Positions 42,939 through 52,360 of a DNA stretch of 64,000 nucleotides are shown in pieces. The notes beneath the pieces were generated by a model, which was given only the letters and a program-made list of their open reading frames with translations, searched no databases and was not told the DNA's origin. Source of the DNA: Bradyrhizobium macuxiense (GTDB lineage: Bacteria > Pseudomonadota > Alphaproteobacteria > Rhizobiales > Xanthobacteraceae); NCBI RefSeq assembly GCF_007993935.1, contig NZ_VITY01000005.1, forward strand, positions 186,001 through 250,000. The letters are read 5' to 3'. Numbering within the stretch: the stretch's first letter is position 1; each line of letters begins with the position of its first letter. Position numbers and translations under genes: made by a program.

Positions 42939-42950
42939 ATTCGCGATAAT
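42939..42950. promoter_or_regulatory. Candidate LysR site
   Basis: Near-dyad ATTCGCGATAAT (inverse ATTATCGCGAAT) 11 bases before the LysR ATG and about 110 bases before the divergent gene. Weak evidence: position plus partial symmetry only. Confidence 0.25.
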
Positions 42951-42961
42951 GTTGACGGGCC

Positions 42962-43882
42962 ATGAAGCAGAACTTCACAGTCCGGCAGGGCGCGCTGGAC
43001 GGCGTGGAGGCGTTCCTCAGCGTCGCGCAGCACCGCAGCTTTCGCCGTGCGGCGACCGAGCTCGCGGTGACGCCATCGGCGATCAGCCAGGCGGTGCGCG
43101 CGCTCGAGGCGCGCCTCGGCGCCGTGCTGTTCATCCGCACCACCCGCAGCGTCGGCCTCACCGAAGCCGGCGAACGCTTCCTGGCGCGCGCAAGGCCTGC
43201 GTTCGAGGAACTGGTCGCCGCGAGCGGGGCCGCGCGCGAGCTCGGGCAGAAGCCGGCCGGGCTGCTGCGCCTCACCGTGCCGCGCTCGGTGGTGCCGATC
43301 CTGCTGGAGCCGCTGATCGCCTCATTCTGCAAGGCCTATCCCGAGATCGAGGTCGAGCTCGCCGCCAGCGAGGAGCTGCTCGATCTCGCCGCCGGCGGTT
43401 TCGATGCCGGCATCCGGATGGGCCAGTTCATCAACCCCGACATGGTCGCGGTTCGCCTGACCAAGCCGTTTCCTTTCGCCATCGTCGGCAGCCCGGACTA
43501 TCTCGCGCGCCGCGGCCGGCCGAAGCGTCCCGACGATTTGCGCGATCACGCCTGCCTGCGGTTGCGCCGATCGAACGGCGGGCTGGCGCCGTGGTCGCTG
43601 AACGACAATGGCCGTTCGATCGATCTCGCCGTGTCCGGATCCTTCATCGGGCATGATTTCCCGACGCTGGTCGGTGCGGCCATCGAAGGTGTCGGACTGG
43701 CGCAAGTGCCCGCGCCGCTCGTCACCGGTGCCGTGAGGGAGAAGAAGCTGGTCCGCGTGCTGGAGTCCTTCGCGACGACGACGCCGGGCGTGTTTCTCTA
43801 CTATCCCGGCCACCGCCAGATCATGCCGAAGCTGCGCGCCTTCATCGATCATGTGAAGAGCCAGCCGGGGGCCGTGCGCTAG
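42962..43882 (+). CDS. LysR-family transcriptional regulator
   Basis: A 306-residue LTTR: helix-turn-helix EAFLSVAQHRSFRRAATELA to LEARLGAVLFIRTTRSVGLT, effector domain from about residue 95 (GLLRLTVPRSVVPILLEPLIA). It diverges from the small secreted protein and membrane protein genes, which are its probable targets. Ligand unknown. Confidence 0.88.
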   Translation: MKQNFTVRQGALDGVEAFLSVAQHRSFRRAATELAVTPSAISQAVRALEARLGAVLFIRTTRSVGLTEAGERFLARARPAFEELVAASGAARELGQKPAGLLRLTVPRSVVPILLEPLIASFCKAYPEIEVELAASEELLDLAAGGFDAGIRMGQFINPDMVAVRLTKPFPFAIVGSPDYLARRGRPKRPDDLRDHACLRLRRSNGGLAPWSLNDNGRSIDLAVSGSFIGHDFPTLVGAAIEGVGLAQVPAPLVTGAVREKKLVRVLESFATTTPGVFLYYPGHRQIMPKLRAFIDHVKSQPGAVR

Positions 43883-43960
43883 CTCGAATGTAGGATGGGT
43901 GGAGCGAAGCGTGATGACACCGCGCTGCTTGAAATCTTGAATCGAGAACCATCCCCATCG

Positions 43961-44082
43961 TCGTCCCGGCGAAGGCCGGGACTCATTACCACGAATGTGA
44001 ATCATTGTGCGACGCCGTGGCCACAGCGCGCTTCAACAACACAACCCTGTGGTTATGGGGCCTGGCTTTCGCCAGGACGACG
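43961..44082. repeat. Dispersed palindrome, family E, diverged
   Basis: Arms TCGTCCCGGCGAAGGCCGGG and CCTGGCTTTCGCCAGGACGA; the right arm has compensating differences. It is preceded at 43891 by a half family A repeat (GTAGGATGGGTGGAGCGAAG). Confidence 0.65.
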
Positions 44083-44115
44083 AACGGACAGAAGCGTGTA
44101 CTTGGGCTCTATCAC

Positions 44116-44219
44116 CGTCACCCTGAGGAGGCCGCGCAGCGGCCGTCTCGAAGGGTCGACGGCCACCAGCTGGGCCGTTCATCCTTCGAGACGCGCGTTC
44201 CGCGCTCCTCAGGATGACG
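44116..44219. repeat. Dispersed palindrome, family C
   Basis: Begins CGTCACCCTGAGGAGGCCG and ends GCTCCTCAGGATGACGG with CATCCTTCGAGACGC inside. Repeats account for most of the 358 bases between the LysR and FAH-family genes; no gene is visible. Confidence 0.75.
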
Positions 44220-44240
44220 GATCTATCGGAGTGCACGCCC

Positions 44241-45026
44241 TCACACCTTCTCCTTCACGAACCTGTTCCGCAAGGTCCCGATGCCGGTGATGTCGACCTC
44301 GACCACGTCGCCGTCCTTCAAATCCGGCGAGGCGCCGTCGGTGCCCATCCAGATCACGTCGCCGGGCGACAGCGTGAAGTATTTGCTGAGCTCGACCAGG
44401 AACGGCACGATGCCGAAGATCATCTCGTTGGTCCGGAAGCGACCGGTCTCCCTGCCGTTGACCCGGATCGCGGTCTCCATGCGATCGAGATCGACGTCGG
44501 TCTCGATCCACGGGCCCATCGGCTTGAAGGTGTCGGCGTTCTTGGCGCGCCACAGCCCGCGATCGGCCTTCTGCCAGGTGCGCTCCGACACATCGTTGCC
44601 GATCGTGTAGCCGAACACACAGTCCATCGCATTGGCTTCGGTCAGGTGTTTGGCCGTCTTGCCGATCACGACGACGAGCTCGCCCTCGTAATGGATCTTC
44701 TCGGTCGCGCTGGCCGGGATCACGACGTTCTCATCATGGGCGATCAGCGCGTTCTGCGCGCGATAGCCGATCTCGGGCCGATCGGGCACATTCGGCACCG
44801 TGCCGGCCTTGTCCGCGGCCTCCTTGAGGTGCTTCAGGTAGTTCAGCCCGACGCAGTAGAAGGTGCGCGGGATCAGCGGCAGCTCGATCTTGACGTCCTT
44901 CAAGGCGTGGGTCTTCGCCGTCTTGCTCCATTCGCCGAACGGATCGCCGTTGACGGTCGTGACGGTGTCGCCCTCGACGAGACCCCAGGAGGTCGTGCTC
45001 GCGGCAGTGAATTTCAGCCAGCGCAT
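44241..45026 (-). CDS. Fumarylacetoacetate hydrolase family protein
   Basis: A 261-residue FAH-superfamily enzyme. FYCVGLNYLKHLKEA precedes the metal site: Glu114 and Glu116 in HYEGELVVVIGK and Asp145 in IGNDVSERTWQ. These enzymes cleave C-C bonds in beta-diketo acids or decarboxylate and hydrate ring-fission products, using Mg2+ or Mn2+. It is the last gene of the Ldh, monooxygenase, FAH operon, 12 bases after the monooxygenase stop, and would process the final carbon skeleton (inference). Confidence 0.9.
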   Translation of the reverse strand: MRWLKFTAASTTSWGLVEGDTVTTVNGDPFGEWSKTAKTHALKDVKIELPLIPRTFYCVGLNYLKHLKEAADKAGTVPNVPDRPEIGYRAQNALIAHDENVVIPASATEKIHYEGELVVVIGKTAKHLTEANAMDCVFGYTIGNDVSERTWQKADRGLWRAKNADTFKPMGPWIETDVDLDRMETAIRVNGRETGRFRTNEMIFGIVPFLVELSKYFTLSPGDVIWMGTDGASPDLKDGDVVEVDITGIGTLRNRFVKEKV

Positions 45027-45038
45027 GATGATGTCCCT

Positions 45039-46403
45039 CTATTCCGCGGCCAGCGCGCGGGTCTTCCAGGCGCCCGCCGCCGGGCGCTTGAGTCCAAGAT
45101 TTTCCCGCAGCGTCGTGCCGGCGTAGTCCTTGTGGAACAGCCCGCGCTTCTGCAACTCGGGCGCCACGTGGTCGACGAAGTCGGCATAGGACCCCGGCAC
45201 GTAGCTCGCCGCGACGACGAAGCCGTCGCAGCCGCGACCTTCGAACATTTCCTCCAGCCGGTCGGCGATCTCCTTCGGGCCGCCGACCATCGCGTCCTGC
45301 ACCTGGCCGCGGCCGGAGAAGGTGATGAAGTCGCGGGTCGAGGGATTGGTCTTGCCGGAGGTGCGCAGCACGCCGTCGCGGATGCCGAGCATGCCTTGCA
45401 TGCCCTGCAGCTCCTCTGTGGTGAGCGGCTCGTCGATCCCCTTGGCGCCGAAATCGAAGTTGAGGCCTTCGGCGAGCAACGACAGCGCATCGATCTCGAG
45501 CGGCAGCTTCTGGATCACCGCCATGCGATCTTCGGCCTCGGCCTTGGTCGCGCCCGTGACCGGCGTGATCAGGTTGCAGAGGAACATCTGGTCGGGATCG
45601 CGGCCGGCCTTGGCGGCTTCGCCCCGGATCGCGTCATAGCCCTGCTTGGCGTTGGCAAGGTTGCGCGCCGCGGTGAAGATCACCTCGCCCCAGCGCCCGG
45701 CAAAGCGCTGGCCGCGGCCAGAGGCGCCGGCCTGGATCACGACGGGGTGGCCCTGCGCCGAGCGCGGCACGGTGAACGGGCCGCGCGAGGTGAAGAACTG
45801 TCCTTTGTGGTCGAGCCGCTTCACCTTGGTCGGATCGGCGAAGCGGCCGCTTGTCTTGTCGATCACCAGCGAGCCGTCTTCCCAGGCGTCCCAGTGACCG
45901 AGCACCACCTCCATGAACTCGTCGGCACGGTCGTAGCGGAGATCGTGCTCGAGATGCTGCTCGCGGCCCATGTTGAGTGCTTCGCCGTCATTGACCGACG
46001 TCACCACGTTCCAGGCGGCGCGGCCGCCCGTCATCAAATCGAGCGTGGCGAAGCGGCGGGCGACGTCGAACGGCTCGAAATAGGTGGTGGAGGCGGTCGA
46101 GGCGAGCCCGAGCTTGGTGGTGACCATGCCCATCGTGGTCAGCACCACGATCGGGTCCATCTTCACGCAGCGGATGCCGTATTCGACGGTGTGGGCGTGA
46201 TCGTTGCCGTAGCGATCGGGCATTGCGAGGCGATCGTCGAAGAACGCCATGTGGAATTTGCCGCGCTCCAGGATGCGCGCGATCTCCTGGTAGTAGTCCG
46301 CCGACATCGAATCGTCGCGCGACTCCGGGTGGCGCCAGGAGCTCGGCAGGTTGGTGCAGTTCTGCGCCTGCAAAAAGCCAACCAGCGCCATTTGCCGTGT
46401 CAT
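45039..46403 (-). CDS. LLM-class flavin monooxygenase (NtaA/SnaA/DszA-type)
   Basis: A 454-residue luciferase-like enzyme: MALVGFLQAQNCTNLPSSWR, ERGKFHMAFFDDRLA, GGRAAWNVVTSVNDGEALN and VIQAGASGRGQRFAGRWGE. It oxidises a substrate with reduced flavin from a separate reductase, not encoded here. The ATG follows AAGGAG. It lies between the Ldh-family and FAH-family genes at gaps of 24 and 12 bases, so the three form one operon. It differs clearly from the paralogue at 17990. Confidence 0.88.
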   Translation of the reverse strand: MTRQMALVGFLQAQNCTNLPSSWRHPESRDDSMSADYYQEIARILERGKFHMAFFDDRLAMPDRYGNDHAHTVEYGIRCVKMDPIVVLTTMGMVTTKLGLASTASTTYFEPFDVARRFATLDLMTGGRAAWNVVTSVNDGEALNMGREQHLEHDLRYDRADEFMEVVLGHWDAWEDGSLVIDKTSGRFADPTKVKRLDHKGQFFTSRGPFTVPRSAQGHPVVIQAGASGRGQRFAGRWGEVIFTAARNLANAKQGYDAIRGEAAKAGRDPDQMFLCNLITPVTGATKAEAEDRMAVIQKLPLEIDALSLLAEGLNFDFGAKGIDEPLTTEELQGMQGMLGIRDGVLRTSGKTNPSTRDFITFSGRGQVQDAMVGGPKEIADRLEEMFEGRGCDGFVVAASYVPGSYADFVDHVAPELQKRGLFHKDYAGTTLRENLGLKRPAAGAWKTRALAAE

Positions 46404-46427
46404 GTCGTTCTCCTTTGCTCGGATGGT

Positions 46428-47480
46428 TCAGCGAAGGTCGAGGTCGTTGGTGAGCTTGTAGTCGGCGGCGAGCGCCTTCAGCTTGTCCCAGGTCGCATCC
46501 TCGATCTCGATGCCGTCCTTGCGTCGCTGTTGCTCGCGCAGATGTTCGATCTCGCCCGGATAGAACACGCCGCGGCTCCCTTCCGAGGGCGGCGTCGATT
46601 TCAGATAGCGGGCGAAGTCGGCGACCTCCTTCTTGAAATCCATGAGCGGGCGGAACGCAGCGACGTTGAACACCGCCATGAAGCAGCCGTCGTTGTGCCG
46701 GCCGGTCGGCTCGACGCCGAAACCGAGGCCGGTCAGAAGGCCGCACAGCACCTCGACCATCGCGGCAAGGCCCGAGCCCTTGTAGCCTTCGCTGCCGCCG
46801 AGCGGCAGCAGCGCGCCGCCCTTGCGATAATCCCTGGGGTCGGTGGTGTCGCGCCCCTCGGCATCGATGATCCAGCCCTTCGGGATCTGCTCGCCGCGCG
46901 CCACCGCGAGCTGGATCTTGCCCGCCGCGACCGCCGAGGTCGCCATGTCGAGATAGAACGGCGCCTCGAGATCGGAGGGCACCGCGATCGACAGCGGATT
47001 GGTGCCGAGCCGGGCCTCGCGGCCGCCGAACGGGGCGACATGCTTCGGCGAGCGGCCGGAATCCGCGGCCGCGATCCCGATCATGCCCTCGCGCATCGCC
47101 ATCAGCGGATAATGCGCAAGACGCCCGACATGGCTCTGCCGGAACACGGTGCAGGCCGCGACATTGGCGGTCTTCGCCTTGTTGATGGTCATCTCCATCG
47201 CCTTGGCGTTGACGTGAAAGCCGAACCCCCAATGACCGTCGATCACGGTCGTGGTCGGCGTCTCCTGCACGACGGTCCATTTCGCGCCGGGCACGATGTG
47301 GCCGGCCTTGATCCGGTCGATATAGGTTGGGATCGCGATCACGCCGTGGGAGTCGTGGCCGGCGAGGTTGGCGTTGACGCAGCCGGAGGCGACGGCGCTC
47401 GCCTCCTCCTCCGATGCGCCGGCGCCCTTCAGGAGCGCCGCGCCGATGCGCGTGAGACGGTCGGCCTGGACGATCGGCAT
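46428..47480 (-). CDS. Ldh/YlbC/MdcC-family NAD(P)-dependent oxidoreductase
   Basis: A 350-residue protein of the malate/L-lactate dehydrogenase family unrelated to Rossmann Ldh. Landmarks: NLAGHDSHGVIAIPTYIDRI with His45, FRQSHVGRLAHYPLMA, GTNPLSIAVPS, and GYKGSGLAAMVEVL near the C-terminus. It reduces or oxidises a 2-hydroxy/2-oxo acid or an imine. First gene of the three-gene catabolic operon; the promoter should lie in the 377-base gap before the GGDEF-EAL gene. Confidence 0.88.
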   Translation of the reverse strand: MPIVQADRLTRIGAALLKGAGASEEEASAVASGCVNANLAGHDSHGVIAIPTYIDRIKAGHIVPGAKWTVVQETPTTTVIDGHWGFGFHVNAKAMEMTINKAKTANVAACTVFRQSHVGRLAHYPLMAMREGMIGIAAADSGRSPKHVAPFGGREARLGTNPLSIAVPSDLEAPFYLDMATSAVAAGKIQLAVARGEQIPKGWIIDAEGRDTTDPRDYRKGGALLPLGGSEGYKGSGLAAMVEVLCGLLTGLGFGVEPTGRHNDGCFMAVFNVAAFRPLMDFKKEVADFARYLKSTPPSEGSRGVFYPGEIEHLREQQRRKDGIEIEDATWDKLKALAADYKLTNDLDLR

Positions 47481-47857
47481 GGGATTTTCCTCGCGGTCGG
47501 CCCGCGTGATGCGCGGGTCTTGCTTGCTGTTGTCGGCGTCATGCTCTCAAAGCGCCGAGGTGCGAGCAAGGGCAGAAAATCCGGTCCGCCATACCGCCAG
47601 CAGGGTGCTCGCGGCCATGTTTTCACGGAGTGGAACGGGTGCGGTCGCGAAGCGGAATTTGGCGGCTCGGACGGCCCAGGCAGGCCCGGGATCCGGGCCC
47701 CTCAAGCCTCCGCCTCAGGCTGGCACACCGGCGTCCGTAATATCCCGGAAAACGGCCGTCCGCGTTCGTCAGCCGTTTACTTTGTCGTGCAACTTGCCGG
47801 ATACGCTAACCACCACTTAGGCCTATCGCGGGCAATCTTCCGCTCCAGTTTGGAGGG
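47481..47857. other. Intergenic region between divergent Ldh-family and GGDEF-EAL genes
   Basis: Holds both promoter regions. I see a GC palindrome GGCCCGGGATCCGGGCCCC near 47684-47702 and an AT-richer stretch before the GGDEF-EAL start, but no convincing gene or named site. Confidence 0.4.
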
Positions 47858-50800
47858 GTGGCCCCGGGGCCTTCAGGAATCGTGCAGTCGAGCATCGGGC
47901 GTACATTCGCGGCGTTGAATGCCACCAACGAAGCGATCCTGTACGCGAAATCACCAGAAGAACTGTACGCAAAGGTTTGCGAAGCCGCGTTCTCGAGCGG
48001 GAGCTTCCTGGCCACGACTGTCTTTTTGCTGGAGCCGGATACCGGTCTGCTGACATTCGCAGCCGGTTGCGGCGACGATGTCGCGCGTCTGCGTAGCATC
48101 AGGATCTCCGCGACCGCCAACACCCCGGAAGGGGAGGGCGTCGCCGGCCGCGCGTTCCGCGATCAGAGCGCCAATGTCAGCAACGACTATGTCAACGACG
48201 CCCGTTCCGCGGCCTGGCGCAGCGGCCTCGCGGCGGCCGGCGTCGGCGCGGCGGCGGCGATGCCGCTGGTCTGTGGCGGGCGCAGCGTCGGCGTCTTCAT
48301 GGTGACCCGGCGCGAGGTCGACTCGCTCGGTGAGGAGATCGTGTCGCTGCTGGAGCGCATGGCGGCGAACGTGTCCTACGCGCTCGACAATTTCGACCAT
48401 GAGGCGTCACGCAAGAGCGGCGAGCGGGCGATGCGCCGGCTGAACCGCATGTTCGGCGCCATCAGCGCAACCAATGAGGCCATCCTTCGCGCCAAGACCG
48501 AGCACGATCTCTATCAGCGGGTGTGCGATGCCGCGGTGTTCAGCGGAAAATCCTTCGCTACCGTGGTGCTGCTGGCCGAGCCTGACACGCACTGGCTCGA
48601 GCCCGTCGCCGGCACCGGCGAGGCGATCGACCTGATCACGCAGACGCGCTTCTCGACCGATCCGGACAATCTCTACGGCAAGGGGATCTGCGGCGAGGCG
48701 TTCCGCACCCAACGGCCGTGCGTCGAGCACGATATCCCGATATCGGCGAGCCCCTCTCAGAAGCAGGCCGGTGGCAGCGGCCTGATGGCCTGCGTCGCGC
48801 TGCCGCTCACCCGGTTCGGCAGGAGTATCGGCGTCCTGATCTTCTTCACCGGCAATTCCTGGGCCCGCGACGAAGAGATCATCGCGCTGCTGGCGGGCAT
48901 CGCCGAGAACGTCTCGGTCGCGCTCGACACGTTCGGCCGCGCCACCGAGAAGGCCAGGGCCGACGCCGAACGCGAGCGGCTGTCGCGGATGTTCGCGGCG
49001 CTGAGCGCGACCAACGAGGCGATCATGCGGGCGCGGTCGCGGCTCGAGATGTTCGAGCTGGTCTGCGCCGCGGCGGCGCATGGCGGCGGGTTCAACTCCA
49101 CCAGCATCCTGATCGCGAAACCCGGCGATGATTTCATGGAGATGATGGCGGTCGCGGGACCGACCGCCGAGAATGCACGCCGCCTCAACGTCTCGCGCAG
49201 CGAGGCGCGGCCCGAAGGACGCGGCGTCTGCGGCAGGGCGTTCCGCTCCCGGCGCGCCTGCATCAACAACGATTTCATGGGCGATGTCGCCAACAGCCCG
49301 TTCCGCGACGTCATCGACCGCGAGGATGCGCGGTCGGGCGCGGCATTTCCGTTGATCGTCGACGACGAGCCGGTTGGCGTGATGCTGTTCATCTCCGCCA
49401 AGCGCAACACCTTCTCCGCGGAATTCGCCGAGCTGCTGCAACGGCTCGCCGACAACGTCTCCTATGCGCTCGGCAGTTTCGATCGCGCCGACGAGAAGGC
49501 GCGGACCGAGGAGCAGAAGGAACGGCTGAGGCGGATGTTCGCGGCGCTGAGCGCGACCAACGAAGCGATCATGCGGGCGAAATCCCGCAGCGAGCTGTTC
49601 GATCTGGTCTGCGACGCCGCGGCGGTCGGCGGTCAGTTCATTTCGGCCACGATCCGCCTGGTGCGTCCGGGCGAGGCCTTCCTGGATAACGTGGCGGCTT
49701 CCGGCCCCGACCGGGTGCGGGCCCGCGAGGTCCAGTTGTCGGCCGATGCGACGCGCCCGGAGGGACAGACGCTGACCGGCGTTGCGATCCGCACCCGCAG
49801 GCCCTGCATCAGCAACGATTATCTCAGCGACTTCGACCCTGAATCGCATGTCTATCCGATCGTTCGCGACAGCGGCAGCAAGTCCGGCGCGGCCCTGCCG
49901 TTGCTCAAGAACGGCGAGGCGATCGGCGCGCTGGTGTTCCTCTCCAGCGAATTCGGCACCTTCAGCCCGGAAATGATGGCGTTGTTGCAGCGGCTCGCCG
50001 AGAACGTGTCGTTCGCGCTCGCCAATTTCGACCGCGCCGATGAAAAGGCGCGGGCCGACGAACAGAAGGAGCGGCTGTCGCGGATGTTCGCGGCGCTGAG
50101 TGCGACCAATGAGGCGATCATGCGGGCGAAGTCCCGCACCGAATTGTATCAACTGGTCAGCGAGGCGGCCGCGACCGGCGGCAAGTTCACGTCGACCACC
50201 ATCGCGATGGCGCAGGGCGGCAGCGATTATCTTAGTATTGTCGCGATCGCGGGCCCGGCAGCCGAGGGCGCGAGCCAGGTGACGCTCTCGGTCAACGAGG
50301 CGCACCCGGAGGGCCGCGGCGCCTGCGGCAGGGCGTTCCGGTCGGGCAAGGCCTGCATCATCAACGACTATTTTGCCGACACCGAGACCACAGCCTTCCA
50401 CGAGCGGGCTCGCCTCGACGGGACGAAGTCCGGTGCCTCCTTTCCGCTGATCGTCAGCGGGCGGGTGGTCGGCGTCATGATTTTCGTCGCGATCGAGAAG
50501 GACACCTTCACGCCGGAGTTCGCCGAGCTGTTGCAGCGGCTCGCCGACAATCTGGCATTCGCGCTCGAAAGCTTCGATCGCGCCGACGAGAAACACAAGG
50601 CGGACGAGCGGATCGAATACCTCGCCTCACATGACAGCCTGACCAATCTGCCGAACCGCGAAACGTTCAATGAGATGCTGCGTCACGCGATCTCGGCTGC
50701 GGATCGCCATCGCCGGCAGGTCGCGGTGCTGTTCATCGATCTCGATCGATTCAAGATCATCAACGATTCGCTCGGCCACGACGCCGGCGACATGCTGCTG

Positions 50801-51988
50801 GTGGCGATCGCCGAGCGGTTGCGCGGATCGTTGCGCGCGAGCGACGTGGTGGCGCGGCTCGGCGGCGACGAGTTCGTGGTCATCCTGGAGGAAACCGCCG
50901 AACGGGGCGACGTCGAGCGCATTGCCGGCGATCTCCTGATTTCGTTGAGCCAGCCGCTGACGATCAGCGGGCACGAGTGCCACACCACGGCCTCGATCGG
51001 GATTGCGATGTATCCCGCCGACGGCTCCGACGTGCAGACGCTCACCAAGAACGCCGACATGGCGATGTATCTTGCCAAGGAGGACGGCAAGAACGGCTTC
51101 CGTTTCTTCTCCAATGAGGTCAGGGCGCAGTCGATCGAGCGTCTGACCATGGAGAGCGCGCTGCGCCGCGCGCTGGAACGCGAGCAGTTCTCGCTCGACT
51201 ATCAGCCCAAGGTCGACATGGCGAGTGGGCAGATCAGCGGCGTCGAGGCGCTGCTGCGCTGGACCCATCCCGAGCTCGGCAAGGTCTCGCCGGGGCAGTT
51301 CATCCCGCTCGCCGAGGAGATCGGGTTGATCGTGCCGATCGGCCGCTGGGTGCTGAAGGAGGCCTGCGCGCAGAACATGGCGTGGCAGCACCGCGGCCTC
51401 AAGGCGGTGACCATGGCGGTCAACCTCTCGCCGCGACAGTTCGGCGATCCGCATCTGCTCGACGATATCGACGAGGCGCTGGCGGCGAGCGGCATGTCGC
51501 CGGCGCTGCTGCAGCTCGAGGTCACCGAGAGCATGGTGATGCGCAACGTGACGCGTGCGGTCCGCGTGCTCGACGCGATCCAGAACCGCGGCATTCGCCT
51601 CGCGATCGACGATTTCGGCACCGGCTATTCGTCGATGTCGCTGATGAAGCAGTTCCCGATCGACACGATCAAGATCGATCGCTCCTTCGTGCGCGACCTG
51701 CCCGATGATTCCGAGGACGTCGCGATCGCGCAGGCGATCATCAGCATGGGCAAGGCGCTCGGCATGACCATCGTGGCCGAGGGCGTCGAGACCTCCGAGC
51801 AGCAGGAGTTCCTGCGCGCGCATGCCTGCGACGAGATGCAGGGCTTCCTGTTCAGCCGGCCGCTGCCGCCGCGCGATCTTGCCGAGCTGCTGAAGGCGTC
51901 GACGTCGCCCTCGCTGCAGCCGTCGCTGGAGGACGAGGCGACCGGCGAGGCCGAGGCGGACCTAGGGCGGAAACGCGCTGTCGTCTGA
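47858..51988 (+). CDS. Five-GAF GGDEF-EAL cyclic-di-GMP signalling protein
   Basis: A 1376-residue protein. Five GAF repeats start near residues 8, 197, 376, 559 and 741, each introduced by a helix like RMFAALSATNEAIMRAKS and containing CGRAFR or a variant and NDY/NDF. Then GGDEF (intact GGDEF at 1002-1006, with RASD inhibition site five residues before) and EAL (EALLRW at 1130, later LAIDDFGTGYSS, EGVET). Both cyclase and phosphodiesterase motifs are intact. No signal peptide or helix, so cytoplasmic. The start is GTG 47858 beside GGAGGG or GTG 47882 after AGGAATC. Confidence 0.92.
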   Translation: MAPGPSGIVQSSIGRTFAALNATNEAILYAKSPEELYAKVCEAAFSSGSFLATTVFLLEPDTGLLTFAAGCGDDVARLRSIRISATANTPEGEGVAGRAFRDQSANVSNDYVNDARSAAWRSGLAAAGVGAAAAMPLVCGGRSVGVFMVTRREVDSLGEEIVSLLERMAANVSYALDNFDHEASRKSGERAMRRLNRMFGAISATNEAILRAKTEHDLYQRVCDAAVFSGKSFATVVLLAEPDTHWLEPVAGTGEAIDLITQTRFSTDPDNLYGKGICGEAFRTQRPCVEHDIPISASPSQKQAGGSGLMACVALPLTRFGRSIGVLIFFTGNSWARDEEIIALLAGIAENVSVALDTFGRATEKARADAERERLSRMFAALSATNEAIMRARSRLEMFELVCAAAAHGGGFNSTSILIAKPGDDFMEMMAVAGPTAENARRLNVSRSEARPEGRGVCGRAFRSRRACINNDFMGDVANSPFRDVIDREDARSGAAFPLIVDDEPVGVMLFISAKRNTFSAEFAELLQRLADNVSYALGSFDRADEKARTEEQKERLRRMFAALSATNEAIMRAKSRSELFDLVCDAAAVGGQFISATIRLVRPGEAFLDNVAASGPDRVRAREVQLSADATRPEGQTLTGVAIRTRRPCISNDYLSDFDPESHVYPIVRDSGSKSGAALPLLKNGEAIGALVFLSSEFGTFSPEMMALLQRLAENVSFALANFDRADEKARADEQKERLSRMFAALSATNEAIMRAKSRTELYQLVSEAAATGGKFTSTTIAMAQGGSDYLSIVAIAGPAAEGASQVTLSVNEAHPEGRGACGRAFRSGKACIINDYFADTETTAFHERARLDGTKSGASFPLIVSGRVVGVMIFVAIEKDTFTPEFAELLQRLADNLAFALESFDRADEKHKADERIEYLASHDSLTNLPNRETFNEMLRHAISAADRHRRQVAVLFIDLDRFKIINDSLGHDAGDMLLVAIAERLRGSLRASDVVARLGGDEFVVILEETAERGDVERIAGDLLISLSQPLTISGHECHTTASIGIAMYPADGSDVQTLTKNADMAMYLAKEDGKNGFRFFSNEVRAQSIERLTMESALRRALEREQFSLDYQPKVDMASGQISGVEALLRWTHPELGKVSPGQFIPLAEEIGLIVPIGRWVLKEACAQNMAWQHRGLKAVTMAVNLSPRQFGDPHLLDDIDEALAASGMSPALLQLEVTESMVMRNVTRAVRVLDAIQNRGIRLAIDDFGTGYSSMSLMKQFPIDTIKIDRSFVRDLPDDSEDVAIAQAIISMGKALGMTIVAEGVETSEQQEFLRAHACDEMQGFLFSRPLPPRDLAELLKASTSPSLQPSLEDEATGEAEADLGRKRAVV

Positions 51989-52303
51989 CGGCTGCACCGG
52001 CAGGTCGCGGACGTCGGAATCGGTGGATGCGACCTTGCGCGAGAAATCATAGGGCCAGGGCAGCGTGGTCTGGCCGGCCAGGGTCTGGCGAAGCACGCGC
52101 GTGCCGTCTGCAAAGCTCGCGCCGTCAGGCAGGCGGAGCTGACGGCACCAGTTCGACGGCAGCGGGCCGACGGCATCGCGCAACTCGAACGCCGGTCCCC
52201 ACCACCACGCCGGGGCCGGAGGCCGCTCCGGCTCGGGAATGGCGCGCCAACGCGCGAACTCGTCGGCGATGCGGGCAAATTGCAGCTTGGCGGCGGGATG
52301 CAT
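51962..52303 (-). CDS. Small hypothetical protein
   Basis: A 113-residue protein rich in Trp and Pro (PPAPAWWWGPAF, TTLPWPYDF), not recognised. ATG 52303 has GGAAGG upstream. Its 3' end overlaps the end of the GGDEF-EAL gene by 27 bases in convergent orientation. Coding bias and a good ribosome site support it; function unknown. Confidence 0.6.
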   Translation of the reverse strand: MHPAAKLQFARIADEFARWRAIPEPERPPAPAWWWGPAFELRDAVGPLPSNWCRQLRLPDGASFADGTRVLRQTLAGQTTLPWPYDFSRKVASTDSDVRDLPVQPSDDSAFPP

Positions 52304-52360
52304 CGAAACCCCTTCCTTAGGGCCGCGATGATAGCATCGCCGCCTCCTCGCGCAACGCAG

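Noticed and set aside
44214-47918. Very long open frame on the plus strand across the FAH, monooxygenase and Ldh genes
   Set aside because: It is antisense to three clear enzyme genes and low in complexity (Arg, Gly, Ala, His rich); a typical by-product of high GC codon bias.
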